Positions 1-7,984 of a DNA stretch of 17,377 nucleotides are shown in pieces. Below the pieces are notes generated by a model. The model ran no database searches and was not told the DNA's origin. It saw only the letters and a program-made list of their open reading frames with translations. Numbering within the stretch: position 1 is the first letter of the stretch; every line of letters begins with the position of its first letter. Source of the DNA: JBLHOS01 sp047623825 (lineage in GTDB: Bacteria > Pseudomonadota > Alphaproteobacteria > Rhodobacterales > Rhodobacteraceae); assembly GCA_047623825.1 (NCBI GenBank), contig JBLHOS010000064.1:1-17377 (forward strand). The letters run 5' to 3'. The position numbers were made by a program, and so were the translations under genes.

Positions 1-108
1 ATAGAGCCGTTCTTTGTTATCTCGTTGATCTATTTCTTCTTTTGCTTTGCGATGTCGTCTTATTCGATCGGGTTGGAGCGAAAACTAGGCGAAGGGCGTG
101 ACCGATGA
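1..108 (+). CDS. Polar amino-acid ABC transporter permease, C-terminal end (partial)
   Basis: The window opens inside a reading frame whose last 35 residues run to a TGA at 106-108. They form a hydrophobic segment rich in Phe, Ile and Tyr (last membrane helix) followed by a basic tail containing SIGLERKLGEG. This pattern (ISLIYF...S.YS..LE..L) is typical of the C-terminus of HisM/GlnP-type permeases of polar amino-acid importers. The stop overlaps the ATG of the next gene (ATGA at 105-108), which encodes the matching ATPase, so the two are translationally coupled. The family call rests on the tail pattern plus this neighbour. The start lies outside the window. Confidence 0.75.
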   Translation: MEPFFVISLIYFFFCFAMSSYSIGLERKLGEGRDR

Positions 109-854
109 ACAATTCAGGAAACGCCAAGAAAGTGATCGAAATCGTTGGGTTGAACAAATGGTTCAGCCAGTTTCATGTGTTGAAAGATATAAACCTGACG
201 GTTCGCGATCGAGAGATTTATGTGATCTGTGGGCCCTCGGGATCGGGTAAATCCACCTTGATCCGTTGCATAAATCAGTTGGAACATCACCAAGGAGGCG
301 ACATCATCGTTGACGGTACGGTGGTTGAAAAGACGGGCAAGAACCAGACTTTGATCCGTTCAAAAATTGGGATGGTTTTTCAGTCTTTCAATCTATTTCC
401 GCACCTGACGGTCCTTGAGAATTGCACATTGACCCCAACCCTTGGCCTGCAAATGCCACGGAAAGAGGCTGAGGATCTGGCGATGAAGCACCTCAAACGG
501 GTAGGCGTCGAGGATCAGGCGCTGAAATACCCACTGCAATTGTCAGGTGGGCAACAGCAACGTGTGGCAATTGCGCGCTCACTTTGCACACGACCGCAGA
601 TAATGCTGTTCGACGAGCCGACTTCAGCGCTTGATCCTGAGATGATCAAAGAAGTGCTGGATGTGATGGTAGAGCTTGCCGAGGACGGGATGACGATGAT
701 TTGTGTGACCCATGAGATGGGTTTTGCGCGTCAGGTTGCAGATAAAGTTGTCTTTATGGATCAAGGGGAAATCGTCGAGGCAAACGAACCGAATGAGTTC
801 TTCTCAAACCCAAAGTATGACCGGACACAGCAGTTTTTGGCTCATATCCTTTAA
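105..854 (+). CDS. Polar amino-acid ABC transporter ATP-binding protein (GlnQ/HisP/AapP type)
   Basis: A 249-residue ATPase that would power import of a polar amino acid across the inner membrane. It carries a complete nucleotide-binding domain: Walker A GPSGSGKST (about 43-51), Q-loop Gln in VFQSFNLFPH (about 93), signature LSGGQQQR (146-153), Walker B IMLFDEP (166-172), D-loop SALD and switch His in VTHEMGFA (about 203). The VFQSFNLFPHLT and THEMGFAR stretches are diagnostic of the PAAT family, and the length matches that family (about 240-260). The ATG overlaps the stop of the upstream permease. The substrate (glutamate, glutamine or another) cannot be told from the ATPase. Nothing in the gene looks damaged. 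It is the last gene of its operon, since about 200 bp of non-coding DNA follows. Confidence 0.93.
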   Translation: MNNSGNAKKVIEIVGLNKWFSQFHVLKDINLTVRDREIYVICGPSGSGKSTLIRCINQLEHHQGGDIIVDGTVVEKTGKNQTLIRSKIGMVFQSFNLFPHLTVLENCTLTPTLGLQMPRKEAEDLAMKHLKRVGVEDQALKYPLQLSGGQQQRVAIARSLCTRPQIMLFDEPTSALDPEMIKEVLDVMVELAEDGMTMICVTHEMGFARQVADKVVFMDQGEIVEANEPNEFFSNPKYDRTQQFLAHIL

Positions 855-867
855 GATAATCCACTTG

Positions 868-904
868 GTAAGGCGACCTTACGTTCCATTCAGGAATGCC
901 TGAA
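868..904 (+). terminator. Two adjacent small inverted repeats, possible weak terminator
   Basis: Two hairpins follow the amino-acid transporter ATPase stop: GTAAGG-cga-CCTTAC (868-882) and TTCAGG-aatg-CCTGAA (889-904). Neither is followed by a clear T tract, so a termination role is only a guess from position. A 10-bp palindrome, ACCCTAGGGT, lies shortly after. Confidence 0.25.
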
Positions 905-1053
905 CCCGGTAGATTAGGCGCCACCCTAGGGTCGCTGTTTCACAAGAAATTTGGTCGAGGGCACTGCAAAGCTTTGGCAAATCATTGCAGAACTGTCATG
1001 ATTTTCTTACGCAGGGTGTGGACACAGGCGAACCATTAAAAAAGGATTTGCCC

Positions 1054-1869
1054 ATGTCGTCTCCGATAATTGGCGCAGCGCTTGGCGTTGCTGACCTTCC
1101 CACTTATGCAAACTGGCTTCGCGAAAAAGATCGCGATCTGGAGCTGCAGACCTTCCATGAAGCATCTGTGCTCAACAGCGACTGGCGTGCGCTGGCCGAT
1201 GAGGTGAAACGTCAGCTTGATGGCTATTCAGGTCGGTTGGGCATTCACGGCCCATTTTGGGGCTTTTCGATCCATACCAAAGACCCCGATGTTGGGGCAG
1301 TCGTTGCCAAACGACTGGATCAGGGGCTTGATGTTTGTGCAGCTGTTGGCGCCACGCAAATGGTCATCCATTCGCCGGTCAGCACTTGGGACTACAACAA
1401 CTTTGCCAATACCGATGGCTCATTTGAAAAGATGCTTGAGACCATTCACAGCAATATCGGGACTGCGGTTGCGCGTGCCGAAAATCAGGGTGTGGTTCTG
1501 GTCCTTGAGAATATTGAGGATATTGACCCAAACCACCGCAAAGAGATCGTGCAAAGCTTTGGATCAACGGCGATCCGCATCTCTATCGACACTGGGCACG
1601 CCGAATATGCGCGTGGCGCCAATGGTGCGCCACCGGTCGACTATTTCGTCAAATCAGCCGGGGAATTGTTGAACCATATCCATTTGCAAGACGCGGACGG
1701 TTATGCGGACCGGCACTGGGCCATCGGCGAAGGCACCATTCGCTGGCATGCTGTTTTTCGCGCAATTGCGGACTTGCAAGTCAAACCGCGGTTGATCCTG
1801 GAATTGCGCGACAAGGCGGGCATTCCAGCATCGATGAGGTTTCTGCAGGATGCGGGGCTGGGGCAATGA
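1054..1869 (+). CDS. Sugar phosphate isomerase/epimerase-like TIM-barrel protein
   Basis: Product of 271 residues from the chosen start. It belongs to the xylose isomerase-like/AP-endonuclease 2 TIM-barrel superfamily, whose members isomerise or epimerise sugars, cyclitols or their phosphates using a divalent metal. Candidate metal ligands stand in the usual order: Glu in VLENIED (about 152), Asp and His in SIDTGHAEY (about 179, 182), His in NHIHLQD (about 208-210), Glu in GEGTI (about 226) and Glu in LILELRD (about 250). I prefer ATG 1054 over an upstream in-frame ATG at 985, because AAAGGA precedes it at normal distance and the extra 23 residues look non-coding. The stop overlaps the next ATG (ATGA), coupling it to a metallophosphoesterase. 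This suggests that the released sugar or cyclitol is processed here. The exact substrate is unknown. Confidence 0.82.
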   Translation: MSSPIIGAALGVADLPTYANWLREKDRDLELQTFHEASVLNSDWRALADEVKRQLDGYSGRLGIHGPFWGFSIHTKDPDVGAVVAKRLDQGLDVCAAVGATQMVIHSPVSTWDYNNFANTDGSFEKMLETIHSNIGTAVARAENQGVVLVLENIEDIDPNHRKEIVQSFGSTAIRISIDTGHAEYARGANGAPPVDYFVKSAGELLNHIHLQDADGYADRHWAIGEGTIRWHAVFRAIADLQVKPRLILELRDKAGIPASMRFLQDAGLGQ

Positions 1870-2672
1870 ATGAGCAGCTGAAACTTGTGGTGCTGAGCGA
1901 TCTGCACCTTCAGCCAAATGGCGCAACCAGCTATACGCTCGACACGGCAGAACGGCTGCGCACTGCAGTGCGGGCAATCAATGAGCGGCATCAGGATGCT
2001 GATCTGGTCTTACTTGCTGGCGACCTGACCGATTTAGGGGAGCATGAGGCGTATTTACGGCTGCAAAGCATCATTGCAGAGCTGAAGGTTCCTTGTCTCA
2101 TGACGATTGGCAATCACGATGACCGGGCGACATTTTTGAATGTATTCGGTCAGGATTACGCGGCAAGCACTGGGTTTATCGACAGGGCTGTAGATGTCAA
2201 AGGCCAACGTATTATCGTGCTCGACAGCGCGATTGAGGGGACCCATGCAGGATATTTGGCACCTGAGCAACTTGCGTGGCTTCGGACCCAACTGGATGGG
2301 GCACAGGATAGACCGGTCATAGTTGTGTTGCACCACCATGCCAGCCCGCTACACACGATGGTGGATCGTATCATTCTTAGGAACGGGGCAGAGTTGGCTG
2401 CGATTTTGCGGATGCACGGCGACGTGCGACATGTCATCGCCGGCCATGTGCATTACACCTCTACCGCGATCTGGCATGGATTGCCGTTCACCACCTTGGC
2501 GGGCAACCATTACAATGTGTCGATCCCGTTGACTGGATCGGACCGTGAGGTTGAGCGGTTGACTGGGCCGGGCCAGATGGCGCTGGTGTTAAGCGGAAAC
2601 GACCAAACCCTGATCCATTTCGAGAACTACATCGATGAGCATCAGGTTATTCCCAACCCATCTGACGTCTGA
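1866..2672 (+). CDS. Class III metallophosphoesterase, GpdQ/CpdA-like phosphodiesterase
   Basis: A 268-residue calcineurin-like phosphoesterase. All metal-site motifs are present in order: SDLHL (Asp12, His14), AGDLTD (Asp53), GNHDD (Asn83, His84), HHHASP (about 156-158) and GHVHY (His194, His196). The arrangement, and the text around GNHDD and the C-terminal Gly-His-x-His followed by a strand with a TLAGN-type end, resemble glycerophosphodiesterase GpdQ and cAMP phosphodiesterase CpdA/Icc. Family members hydrolyse phosphodiesters with a two-metal centre. Its position just before a Ugp importer favours a glycerophosphodiester-type substrate over cAMP, but that is inference. The start ATG overlaps the stop of the isomerase gene. 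A perfect hairpin ends the unit 16 bp after the stop. No signal peptide is visible, so it is probably cytoplasmic. Confidence 0.85.
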   Translation: MNEQLKLVVLSDLHLQPNGATSYTLDTAERLRTAVRAINERHQDADLVLLAGDLTDLGEHEAYLRLQSIIAELKVPCLMTIGNHDDRATFLNVFGQDYAASTGFIDRAVDVKGQRIIVLDSAIEGTHAGYLAPEQLAWLRTQLDGAQDRPVIVVLHHHASPLHTMVDRIILRNGAELAAILRMHGDVRHVIAGHVHYTSTAIWHGLPFTTLAGNHYNVSIPLTGSDREVERLTGPGQMALVLSGNDQTLIHFENYIDEHQVIPNPSDV

Positions 2673-2687
2673 GTGACTGCTAAGAAG

Positions 2688-2716
2688 ATCGGCCCCAATC
2701 GAACATTGGGGCCGAT
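2688..2716 (+). terminator. Hairpin terminator after the isomerase/phosphoesterase unit
   Basis: A perfect 12-bp inverted repeat: ATCGGCCCCAAT (2688-2699), 5-nt loop, ATTGGGGCCGAT (2705-2716). It starts 15 bases after the metallophosphoesterase stop. The tail is only moderately T-rich (gactttcaat), so termination may be incomplete, but the GC-rich perfect stem strongly suggests the unit ends here, before ugpB. Confidence 0.75.
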
Positions 2717-2926
2717 GACTTTCAATATTGCCGAAAAAATAACCTATGGACTCTGTCACATTTGAAGCCCTTGAACTCTAAGAATAAACCAATTCCCCAG
2801 CGTGAATGGTCACGTATCTGTCGTGCAAAGGCAGTCAAACTGTCGCGTTTCCATCGTGAGAACGTCAAACTCGCTCGGCTATTATCCTTCGTGTTTACTG
2901 CACTCTTAATCACTGGGAACCTTCGA

Positions 2927-4261
2927 ATGATAACTCGAATTCTGAGCACAACCGTGCTCGCAACCGCCGCGTTTTGTGGTGCCGCAACGGCACAAGATCG
3001 TATCCAATTTGACTACTGGTATGGCCTGAGCGGTCAGTTGGGCGAAGTTGTGCAGGCGACCTGCAACCGCTTCAACGAAAGTCAGGATGCCTATCTTATC
3101 AACTGTGTTGGCCAAGACGGTTATGCCAATGCGGTGCAGAACACGATCGCCGCGTTCCGCGCGGGTCAGCATCCGACAATGGTACAGGCCTATGATGCCG
3201 GAACTGCCGATCTGATGATGTCTGGTGAGTTTTATCCTGTCCAGCAGATGATGGCTGATTTCGATATCGAGATTGACTGGGATGACTATTTCCCGGGGAT
3301 TTCGAACTACTATGCGTCGTCGACGGGTGAGTTGTTTTCGATGCCGTTCAACTCCTCAACGCCAGTAATGTACTTTAATACTGAGCATTTGACCGCAGCT
3401 GGTATTGAGGCGCCGCCAGAAACCTGGGAAGAATTTGAAGCCAATCTGAACCAGATCAAAGCCTCTGGTCAGGATTGCGCCTTTGCATATGAGCCTTCGA
3501 CGTGGATCGATCTAGAGCAGTTTTCGATGGCACATGGGGTACCGATCGCCTCCAACAACAATGGCTATGATGGTCTGGACAGTGAGTTGTTGTTCAACAC
3601 CACGCTGCACGTTCGCCACATGGAAGATATCAGCCGCTGGCTGAACGACGATCTTCTGGAAATTCGGACCACGCAAGGTGGCCTGAATTCACGCGACAGC
3701 TTTGCCCAAGGTGAATGCAGCTTTTATTTTGGCTCGATAGCATCCCACGCCGCCGTAACAAATTTGGTCGTTGATCGTTTTGGCTGGGACGTGGCCATGA
3801 TACCGGTATTTGAGGGGACCGAGCGGCAAAACACAGTTGTTGGCGGCGCATCTCTATGGGTTCTGTCCAACAAATCTGATGATGAGTATCGCGGTGCTGC
3901 TGCTTATCTTCAGTTCCTCGCAACTGCAGAGTCTGAGCGTTTTTGGGCTGCGAATACGGGCTATATCCCGGTAACCCAATCTGGTTTTGACGCACTGAAC
4001 GCCGAAGGTTTTTATGACAACGCGCCTTACAAAGGTCGTGAAGTCGCCCTGCGGTCGCTGACCTACACACCACCGGGCCCGCTGACCCGCGGTATCCGGT
4101 TGGGCAGTTTCATTCAGATCCGGGCAGAGTGGCTGGCAGAGGTTGAGGCTGCTCTGGCAGGCGATCAAACCATGCAAGAGGCACTCGATAATGCGGTTGA
4201 ACGCGGCAACACCGCACTTGATCGGTTTGCGCGCACCTACCGTGGTCAAGAACTGCCCTAG
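2927..4261 (+). CDS. ugpB: sn-Glycerol-3-phosphate-type ABC transporter, substrate-binding protein UgpB
   Basis: Periplasmic binding protein of a CUT1-type importer for glycerol-3-phosphate or glycerophosphodiesters. From ATG 2927 it has 444 residues, close to E. coli UgpB (438). The first 22 residues are a Sec signal peptide (Met-Ile-Thr-Arg, a hydrophobic core, then a likely cut after AATA before QDRIQF). UgpB-like blocks follow: WYGLSGQLGEVV near the N-terminus, AAFRAGQHPTMVQ, DAGTADLMMSGEFYPV and SMPFNSSTPVMYFN, and near the C-terminus LTRGIRLGSFIQIR. The frame stays open upstream to an ATG at 2762, but that 55-residue extension is basic and would bury the signal peptide, so I rejected it. 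The permease and ATPase genes follow in the same direction after a hairpin. The true ligand could be another phosphodiester. Confidence 0.93.
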   Translation: MITRILSTTVLATAAFCGAATAQDRIQFDYWYGLSGQLGEVVQATCNRFNESQDAYLINCVGQDGYANAVQNTIAAFRAGQHPTMVQAYDAGTADLMMSGEFYPVQQMMADFDIEIDWDDYFPGISNYYASSTGELFSMPFNSSTPVMYFNTEHLTAAGIEAPPETWEEFEANLNQIKASGQDCAFAYEPSTWIDLEQFSMAHGVPIASNNNGYDGLDSELLFNTTLHVRHMEDISRWLNDDLLEIRTTQGGLNSRDSFAQGECSFYFGSIASHAAVTNLVVDRFGWDVAMIPVFEGTERQNTVVGGASLWVLSNKSDDEYRGAAAYLQFLATAESERFWAANTGYIPVTQSGFDALNAEGFYDNAPYKGREVALRSLTYTPPGPLTRGIRLGSFIQIRAEWLAEVEAALAGDQTMQEALDNAVERGNTALDRFARTYRGQELP

Positions 4262-4281
4262 ATCCTGACGATCCTAAATCC

Positions 4282-4308
4282 GGCCCTTTCCCATAACGGG
4301 GAGGGGCC
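4282..4308 (+). terminator. Intra-operon hairpin between ugpB and ugpA
   Basis: An 11-bp stem, GGCCCTTTCCC (4282-4292) pairing with GGGGAGGGGCC (4298-4308) with two G-T pairs and a 5-nt loop, followed by CCTTTTCTT. It sits in the 77-bp gap between ugpB and ugpA. Such a hairpin commonly attenuates transcription or protects the upstream mRNA, keeping the binding protein more abundant than the membrane parts. That role is inferred. Confidence 0.7.
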
Positions 4309-4338
4309 CCTTTTCTTCGTTAGTCAAAGGGTCCCCCG

Positions 4339-5220
4339 ATGCGCCGCGCTTATTTCAAGAACAATTGGATTGCCGCTTTGGTTGTGGCACCTCAGCTGTT
4401 GATCATTTTCATCTTCTTCTATTGGCCAACTGCGCAGGCGATGTATTGGGCCTTTACGTTGGAACAGCCTTGGGGTGGTGGCAACGAGTGGGTTGGATTT
4501 GAGAATTTTCAGGCCATATTGACCGACGACAGATATTGGAAATCTGTCCGGGTCTCGGTTATCTACGCGCTGGCGACGACAACGCTGGCGATTGGGATGG
4601 CCCTGATCCTTGCGTTGTTCGCGGACCGGCAGCTGAGCGGCTATAAAGGGTTCCGGATCGGTTTGATCTGGCCCTATGCTATCGCGGCCCCTGCGATCGG
4701 TCTCGCATTCCGCTTTATCTTCAACCCGTCGGCCGGAGTCGCGAGTTACCTCAATCAGGCCTTTCCGGACATTTGGAACCCGATCATGAACGGCGACCAT
4801 GCGCTGGCAATGGTGATTGTTGCGGGGTCTTGGAAACAAGTCTCTTATAGCTTCATCTTCTTTTTGGCAGGCCTGCAGTCGATCCCACGTAGCCTGACTG
4901 AGGCGGGCGCGATCGATGGCGCGCGCGTGATGCGCAGAATGTTTGATATCCAACTGCCACTGCTGACGCCGACTTTCTTTTTCTTGGTCGTGATCAACAT
5001 CACCGACAGCTTTACCGACAGTTTCGGCATCGTCAGTACGATGACTAATGGCGGGCCTGCGCGCGCTACCGATCTGATGGTTTTCAAGATTTATGAAGAC
5101 GGGTTTCGCGGCCTGGATTATTCCGGGGCTGCTGCGCAATCGATCATCCTGATGTTCCTCGTCATCTCCCTGACCTTCATCCAGTTCCGCTATATCGAGC
5201 GGCGCGTGCATTATACCTGA
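4339..5220 (+). CDS. ugpA: Glycerol-3-phosphate-type ABC transporter permease UgpA
   Basis: Inner-membrane permease of 293 residues (E. coli UgpA 295). About six hydrophobic segments are visible, starting with WIAALVVAPQLLIIFIFFYW near the N-terminus and ending with a helix rich in Ile, Leu and Met before a short basic tail. The EAA loop that docks on the ATPase reads LTEAGAIDGARVMRRMFDIQ (about 193-212). The DSFGIVSTMTNGGPARATD motif is typical of CUT1/UgpA permeases. AAAGGG lies upstream of the ATG at usable distance. It pairs with UgpE to form the channel and is followed 11 bp later by ugpE in the same operon. Confidence 0.93.
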   Translation: MRRAYFKNNWIAALVVAPQLLIIFIFFYWPTAQAMYWAFTLEQPWGGGNEWVGFENFQAILTDDRYWKSVRVSVIYALATTTLAIGMALILALFADRQLSGYKGFRIGLIWPYAIAAPAIGLAFRFIFNPSAGVASYLNQAFPDIWNPIMNGDHALAMVIVAGSWKQVSYSFIFFLAGLQSIPRSLTEAGAIDGARVMRRMFDIQLPLLTPTFFFLVVINITDSFTDSFGIVSTMTNGGPARATDLMVFKIYEDGFRGLDYSGAAAQSIILMFLVISLTFIQFRYIERRVHYT

Positions 5221-5231
5221 GGGCCCGAACA

Positions 5232-6158
5232 ATGATTGAACGTACACCTATCCTGAATATCGTCACTCATGTGATCTTGTTTAGTGGCCTCGCGATCATG
5301 GTGATCCCGATTTATCTGGTCATCGTGGCCGCCAGCCAGACCCTGCCAGATGTCATGTCGATCCCGGCCAAATTGCTGCCGGGCGACCAGCTGCTCGTGA
5401 ATTTGCAATCTGCATGGGAAGATGGAAACTTTCGAAATACGTTCTCCAACACCATGATCCTTGCAACGGGTGTGGTGGTTGGAAAGGTGGTTCTGGCGGC
5501 ATTGACAGCCTTTGGGATCGTGTTTTTCAACCATCGGCTACGGATGCCGATCTTTTGGTTGGTCTTCATCACGCTGATGTTGCCGCTAGAGGTGCGGATC
5601 GTGCCAACCTACGCCGTCGCCGCAAATGCGTTATTACCGTTTCAGACAATCTTGGATGTCACTGGTCTTAGCTGGCTGATCAACGCGGTCACCGGGGTTC
5701 AGGTGGCGCTAAACTGGAACCTGCTGAACAGTTATACTGGTCTGATCATGCCCTTGGTTGCGACGGCCACCGGTACGTTCCTCTACCGCCAATTCTTTTT
5801 GACAATTCCGGATGAATTGGTCGAAGCGGCGAAAATGGATGGTGCCGGTCCATTACGCTTCCTTGCGCAAATTCTGATCCCGCTTTCGGTGACCAATATG
5901 GCGGCGCTGGCGACGATCATGTTTGTGGTGGGCTGGAACCAATACCTGTGGCCATTGCTGGTTATCACCGATCCTGACTATGCGGTTGCCGCTGTTGAGT
6001 TAAGCCGGATGGTCCCGAACTCATCCACGACTGGCGGTGATATTCCGAACTGGCACATCGCTATGGCCGGTACCCTGATCGTTATGCTGCCCCCCATCAT
6101 CGTCGTCATCATGATGCAGCGCTGGTTCGTGCGCGGCCTGATCAATACAGATAAATAG
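5232..6158 (+). CDS. ugpE: Glycerol-3-phosphate-type ABC transporter permease UgpE
   Basis: Second permease subunit, 308 residues, with about six membrane segments. The EAA loop reads ELVEAAKMDGAGPLRFLAQI (about 195-214), preceded by FLYRQFFLTIPDE, both close to UgpE. It is longer than E. coli UgpE (281). The extra length is mainly a hydrophobic insert of about 25-30 residues after YAVAANA (roughly 133-165), just before NSYTGLIMPL. The reading frame is intact through the insert, so it looks like a lineage feature rather than damage. GAGGG precedes the ATG. The gene lies 11 bp after ugpA and 9 bp before ugpC. It works with UgpA in substrate translocation. Confidence 0.92.
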   Translation: MIERTPILNIVTHVILFSGLAIMVIPIYLVIVAASQTLPDVMSIPAKLLPGDQLLVNLQSAWEDGNFRNTFSNTMILATGVVVGKVVLAALTAFGIVFFNHRLRMPIFWLVFITLMLPLEVRIVPTYAVAANALLPFQTILDVTGLSWLINAVTGVQVALNWNLLNSYTGLIMPLVATATGTFLYRQFFLTIPDELVEAAKMDGAGPLRFLAQILIPLSVTNMAALATIMFVVGWNQYLWPLLVITDPDYAVAAVELSRMVPNSSTTGGDIPNWHIAMAGTLIVMLPPIIVVIMMQRWFVRGLINTDK

Positions 6159-6167
6159 GAGTCCGAG

Positions 6168-7280
6168 ATGGCAGACATTTCTATTCGTAATGTGCGTAAA
6201 TCCTATGGCAAAGATGAGGTTGTCCACGGCGTCGATCTAGAGATTCGCAACGGTGAATTCGTTGTGATCTTGGGGCCATCTGGTTGTGGAAAATCCACTT
6301 TGTTGCGGATGATTGCAGGGCTTGAGGACATCACTGAAGGTGAAATCTCCATCGCTGATGTCGTCGTCAATAAGCTGGAGCCACGCGAACGTGGCTGCGC
6401 GATGGTGTTTCAGAACTATGCGCTTTACCCCCATATGACCGTCGCGGGAAATATCGGCTATGCGCTGAAAGTTGCGGGCGTCCGCAAGGCGACGCGGCTG
6501 GCTGAGGTTAAGCGCGTGGCTGCATCGGTTGGTCTGGAGGAGTATCTGGACCGAAAACCCGGCCAATTGTCCGGTGGTCAGCGGCAGCGTGTGGCCATGG
6601 CCCGCGCAATTATACGCGAACCCAAAGTGTTCTTGTTTGATGAACCGCTATCGAACCTTGACGCCAAGCTGCGGGTCCAGATGCGCCATGAAATCCGCCG
6701 GATCCACAACCGGATCAAGGCGACGTCGGTTTTTGTGACCCATGATCAGCATGAGGGAATGACGTTGGCTGACCGCATGGTCATCATGAACAAGGGCACG
6801 ATTGAACAGATCGGCACGCCGTCGGAAATCTATGATCATCCGGCCAGTACCTATGTCGCGGGCTTCATTGGCTCACCTGCGATGAATTTCCTTTCGGGTC
6901 AGGTGTCTGTCGCCCATAGCGCGGTAGTGCTGGACAGTGGGGCCATGATTGATATCCCAACATCGCTTGCGGCAGGGCGTGATGGTCTTTTGGTTCAAAT
7001 CGGCCTTCGGCCTGAACAAATCTGGATCACGCGACCGGGCCAGCCGGGACTTTTGACACGGTTCGAATTCACCGAGGAACTGGGTTCAGGGCGGCTTTAT
7101 CATTTGATGTATGAGGATGTCGCGCTGACTGTCATCTCAGCCGAAAAATATGATTTTACCGAAGGTGACCCGATAAACTTACATATTCCGGCCGACATCT
7201 TACACCTTTTTGACGCCGAGACAGGGCGACGGTTGACCACGCCGACGCGAATGCCGGTTGCTCTAGAGGTTGCTGAATGA
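6168..7280 (+). CDS. ugpC: Glycerol-3-phosphate-type ABC transporter ATP-binding protein UgpC
   Basis: ATPase of the importer, 370 residues (E. coli UgpC 356), MalK/CUT1 family. Motifs: Walker A GPSGCGKST (36-44), Q-loop in MVFQNYALYPHM (Gln82), signature LSGGQRQR (134-141), Walker B VFLFDEP (154-160), SNLDAKLR and switch THDQHEGMTLADRM (His192). The last reads HEG where MalK-type ATPases usually have VEA or QEA. The C-terminal third is a TOBE-like regulatory domain (GLRPEQIWIT near 280, then EELGSGRLYHL). TAGGAG precedes the ATG. Its stop overlaps the start of the next gene (ATGA at 7277-7280), coupling it to a 2H phosphoesterase-like protein. Confidence 0.93.
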   Translation: MADISIRNVRKSYGKDEVVHGVDLEIRNGEFVVILGPSGCGKSTLLRMIAGLEDITEGEISIADVVVNKLEPRERGCAMVFQNYALYPHMTVAGNIGYALKVAGVRKATRLAEVKRVAASVGLEEYLDRKPGQLSGGQRQRVAMARAIIREPKVFLFDEPLSNLDAKLRVQMRHEIRRIHNRIKATSVFVTHDQHEGMTLADRMVIMNKGTIEQIGTPSEIYDHPASTYVAGFIGSPAMNFLSGQVSVAHSAVVLDSGAMIDIPTSLAAGRDGLLVQIGLRPEQIWITRPGQPGLLTRFEFTEELGSGRLYHLMYEDVALTVISAEKYDFTEGDPINLHIPADILHLFDAETGRRLTTPTRMPVALEVAE

Positions 7281-7984
7281 CTGCAGCCGAATTTAAGTAT
7301 CTGACAGGCGAACTTGCTGGGACAGGAAAGCCACCCGCGATTGGTCAGAAATTCACCAGCGGTGGTGAGCCATTGCGGTTCGCAGGCAACACGGTGCTTT
7401 GCCGTATCGATCAGGCAAGCGATGCATATACTGCCCTCTTTGCCGCACAACAGGTGTTAAAGGCTGGGCCATGCGCTGATGCTTTTACGTTTCTGCCGCC
7501 AGCCAGCTTTCACATGACGGTGTTTGAAGGCGTCAATGAACAACACCGGATGGCAGACCGTTGGCCCCAACATCTAGCAACCGATGTGCCGCTTGCTGCG
7601 ACCACACTGGATTTTGAAATTCGTCTGCGCGAGGTGGCTTTGCCCAATAGGTTTCAGATCAGACCCACTGGCCTGTTTGGTGGGTTCTCAGTGCGTGTCG
7701 CGGGCGCGTCTGGGGTAACTGCGGCAGCACTTCGTGCCGCCCGCAACGACCTATCAACCGTCCTTAATTTGCGACGCCCTGATCACGGCACTTATGAGTT
7801 TCACATTACCTTGGGCTATCTTTTGCGGTGGTTGACCGCTGCTGAGGCGGATCAAGTCATCCGTTTGTCTGGGCAGGTGGCCATAGATTTGATCGCGCGT
7901 CAGCCAAAGTTCGATATCGGGCCGGTTGAGTTCTGCACCTTTGAGACGATGCAGCGCTTTGATCCGGTGATGTTGCTTGGTTAG
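7277..7984 (+). CDS. 2H phosphoesterase-like protein (DUF1868-type)
   Basis: A 235-residue protein with the two His-x-Thr motifs that define the 2H phosphoesterase superfamily: FHMTVFEG (His79, Thr81) and FHITLGYL (His176, Thr178), about 97 residues apart and each followed by a hydrophobic strand. The opening, with a GxPxxxGxKF-like segment and an L-x-F-x-GNTVLC strand, matches my recollection of DUF1868 proteins. Family members cut 2',3'-cyclic phosphates or related phosphodiesters through paired histidines. No signal peptide is seen, so it is likely cytoplasmic. It is translationally coupled to ugpC (ATGA overlap), which links it to whatever the importer brings in. The real substrate is unknown. 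The family call is by motif, not by search. Confidence 0.75.
   Translation: MTAAEFKYLTGELAGTGKPPAIGQKFTSGGEPLRFAGNTVLCRIDQASDAYTALFAAQQVLKAGPCADAFTFLPPASFHMTVFEGVNEQHRMADRWPQHLATDVPLAATTLDFEIRLREVALPNRFQIRPTGLFGGFSVRVAGASGVTAAALRAARNDLSTVLNLRRPDHGTYEFHITLGYLLRWLTAAEADQVIRLSGQVAIDLIARQPKFDIGPVEFCTFETMQRFDPVMLLG

Noticed and set aside
1866..2672. Naming the metallophosphoesterase cpdA
   Set aside because: Motifs fit both cAMP phosphodiesterase and glycerophosphodiesterase GpdQ; context favours the latter, so no gene symbol was given.
2762..2926. In-frame 55-residue N-terminal extension of UgpB
   Set aside because: It is basic, lacks a ribosome site and would place the clear signal peptide internally; ATG 2927 gives the normal UgpB length.
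4324..5247. Long antisense open frame (307 residues) across ugpA
   Set aside because: It lies wholly opposite a well-supported permease gene, is charged and low in structure, and matches no family; a codon-bias shadow.
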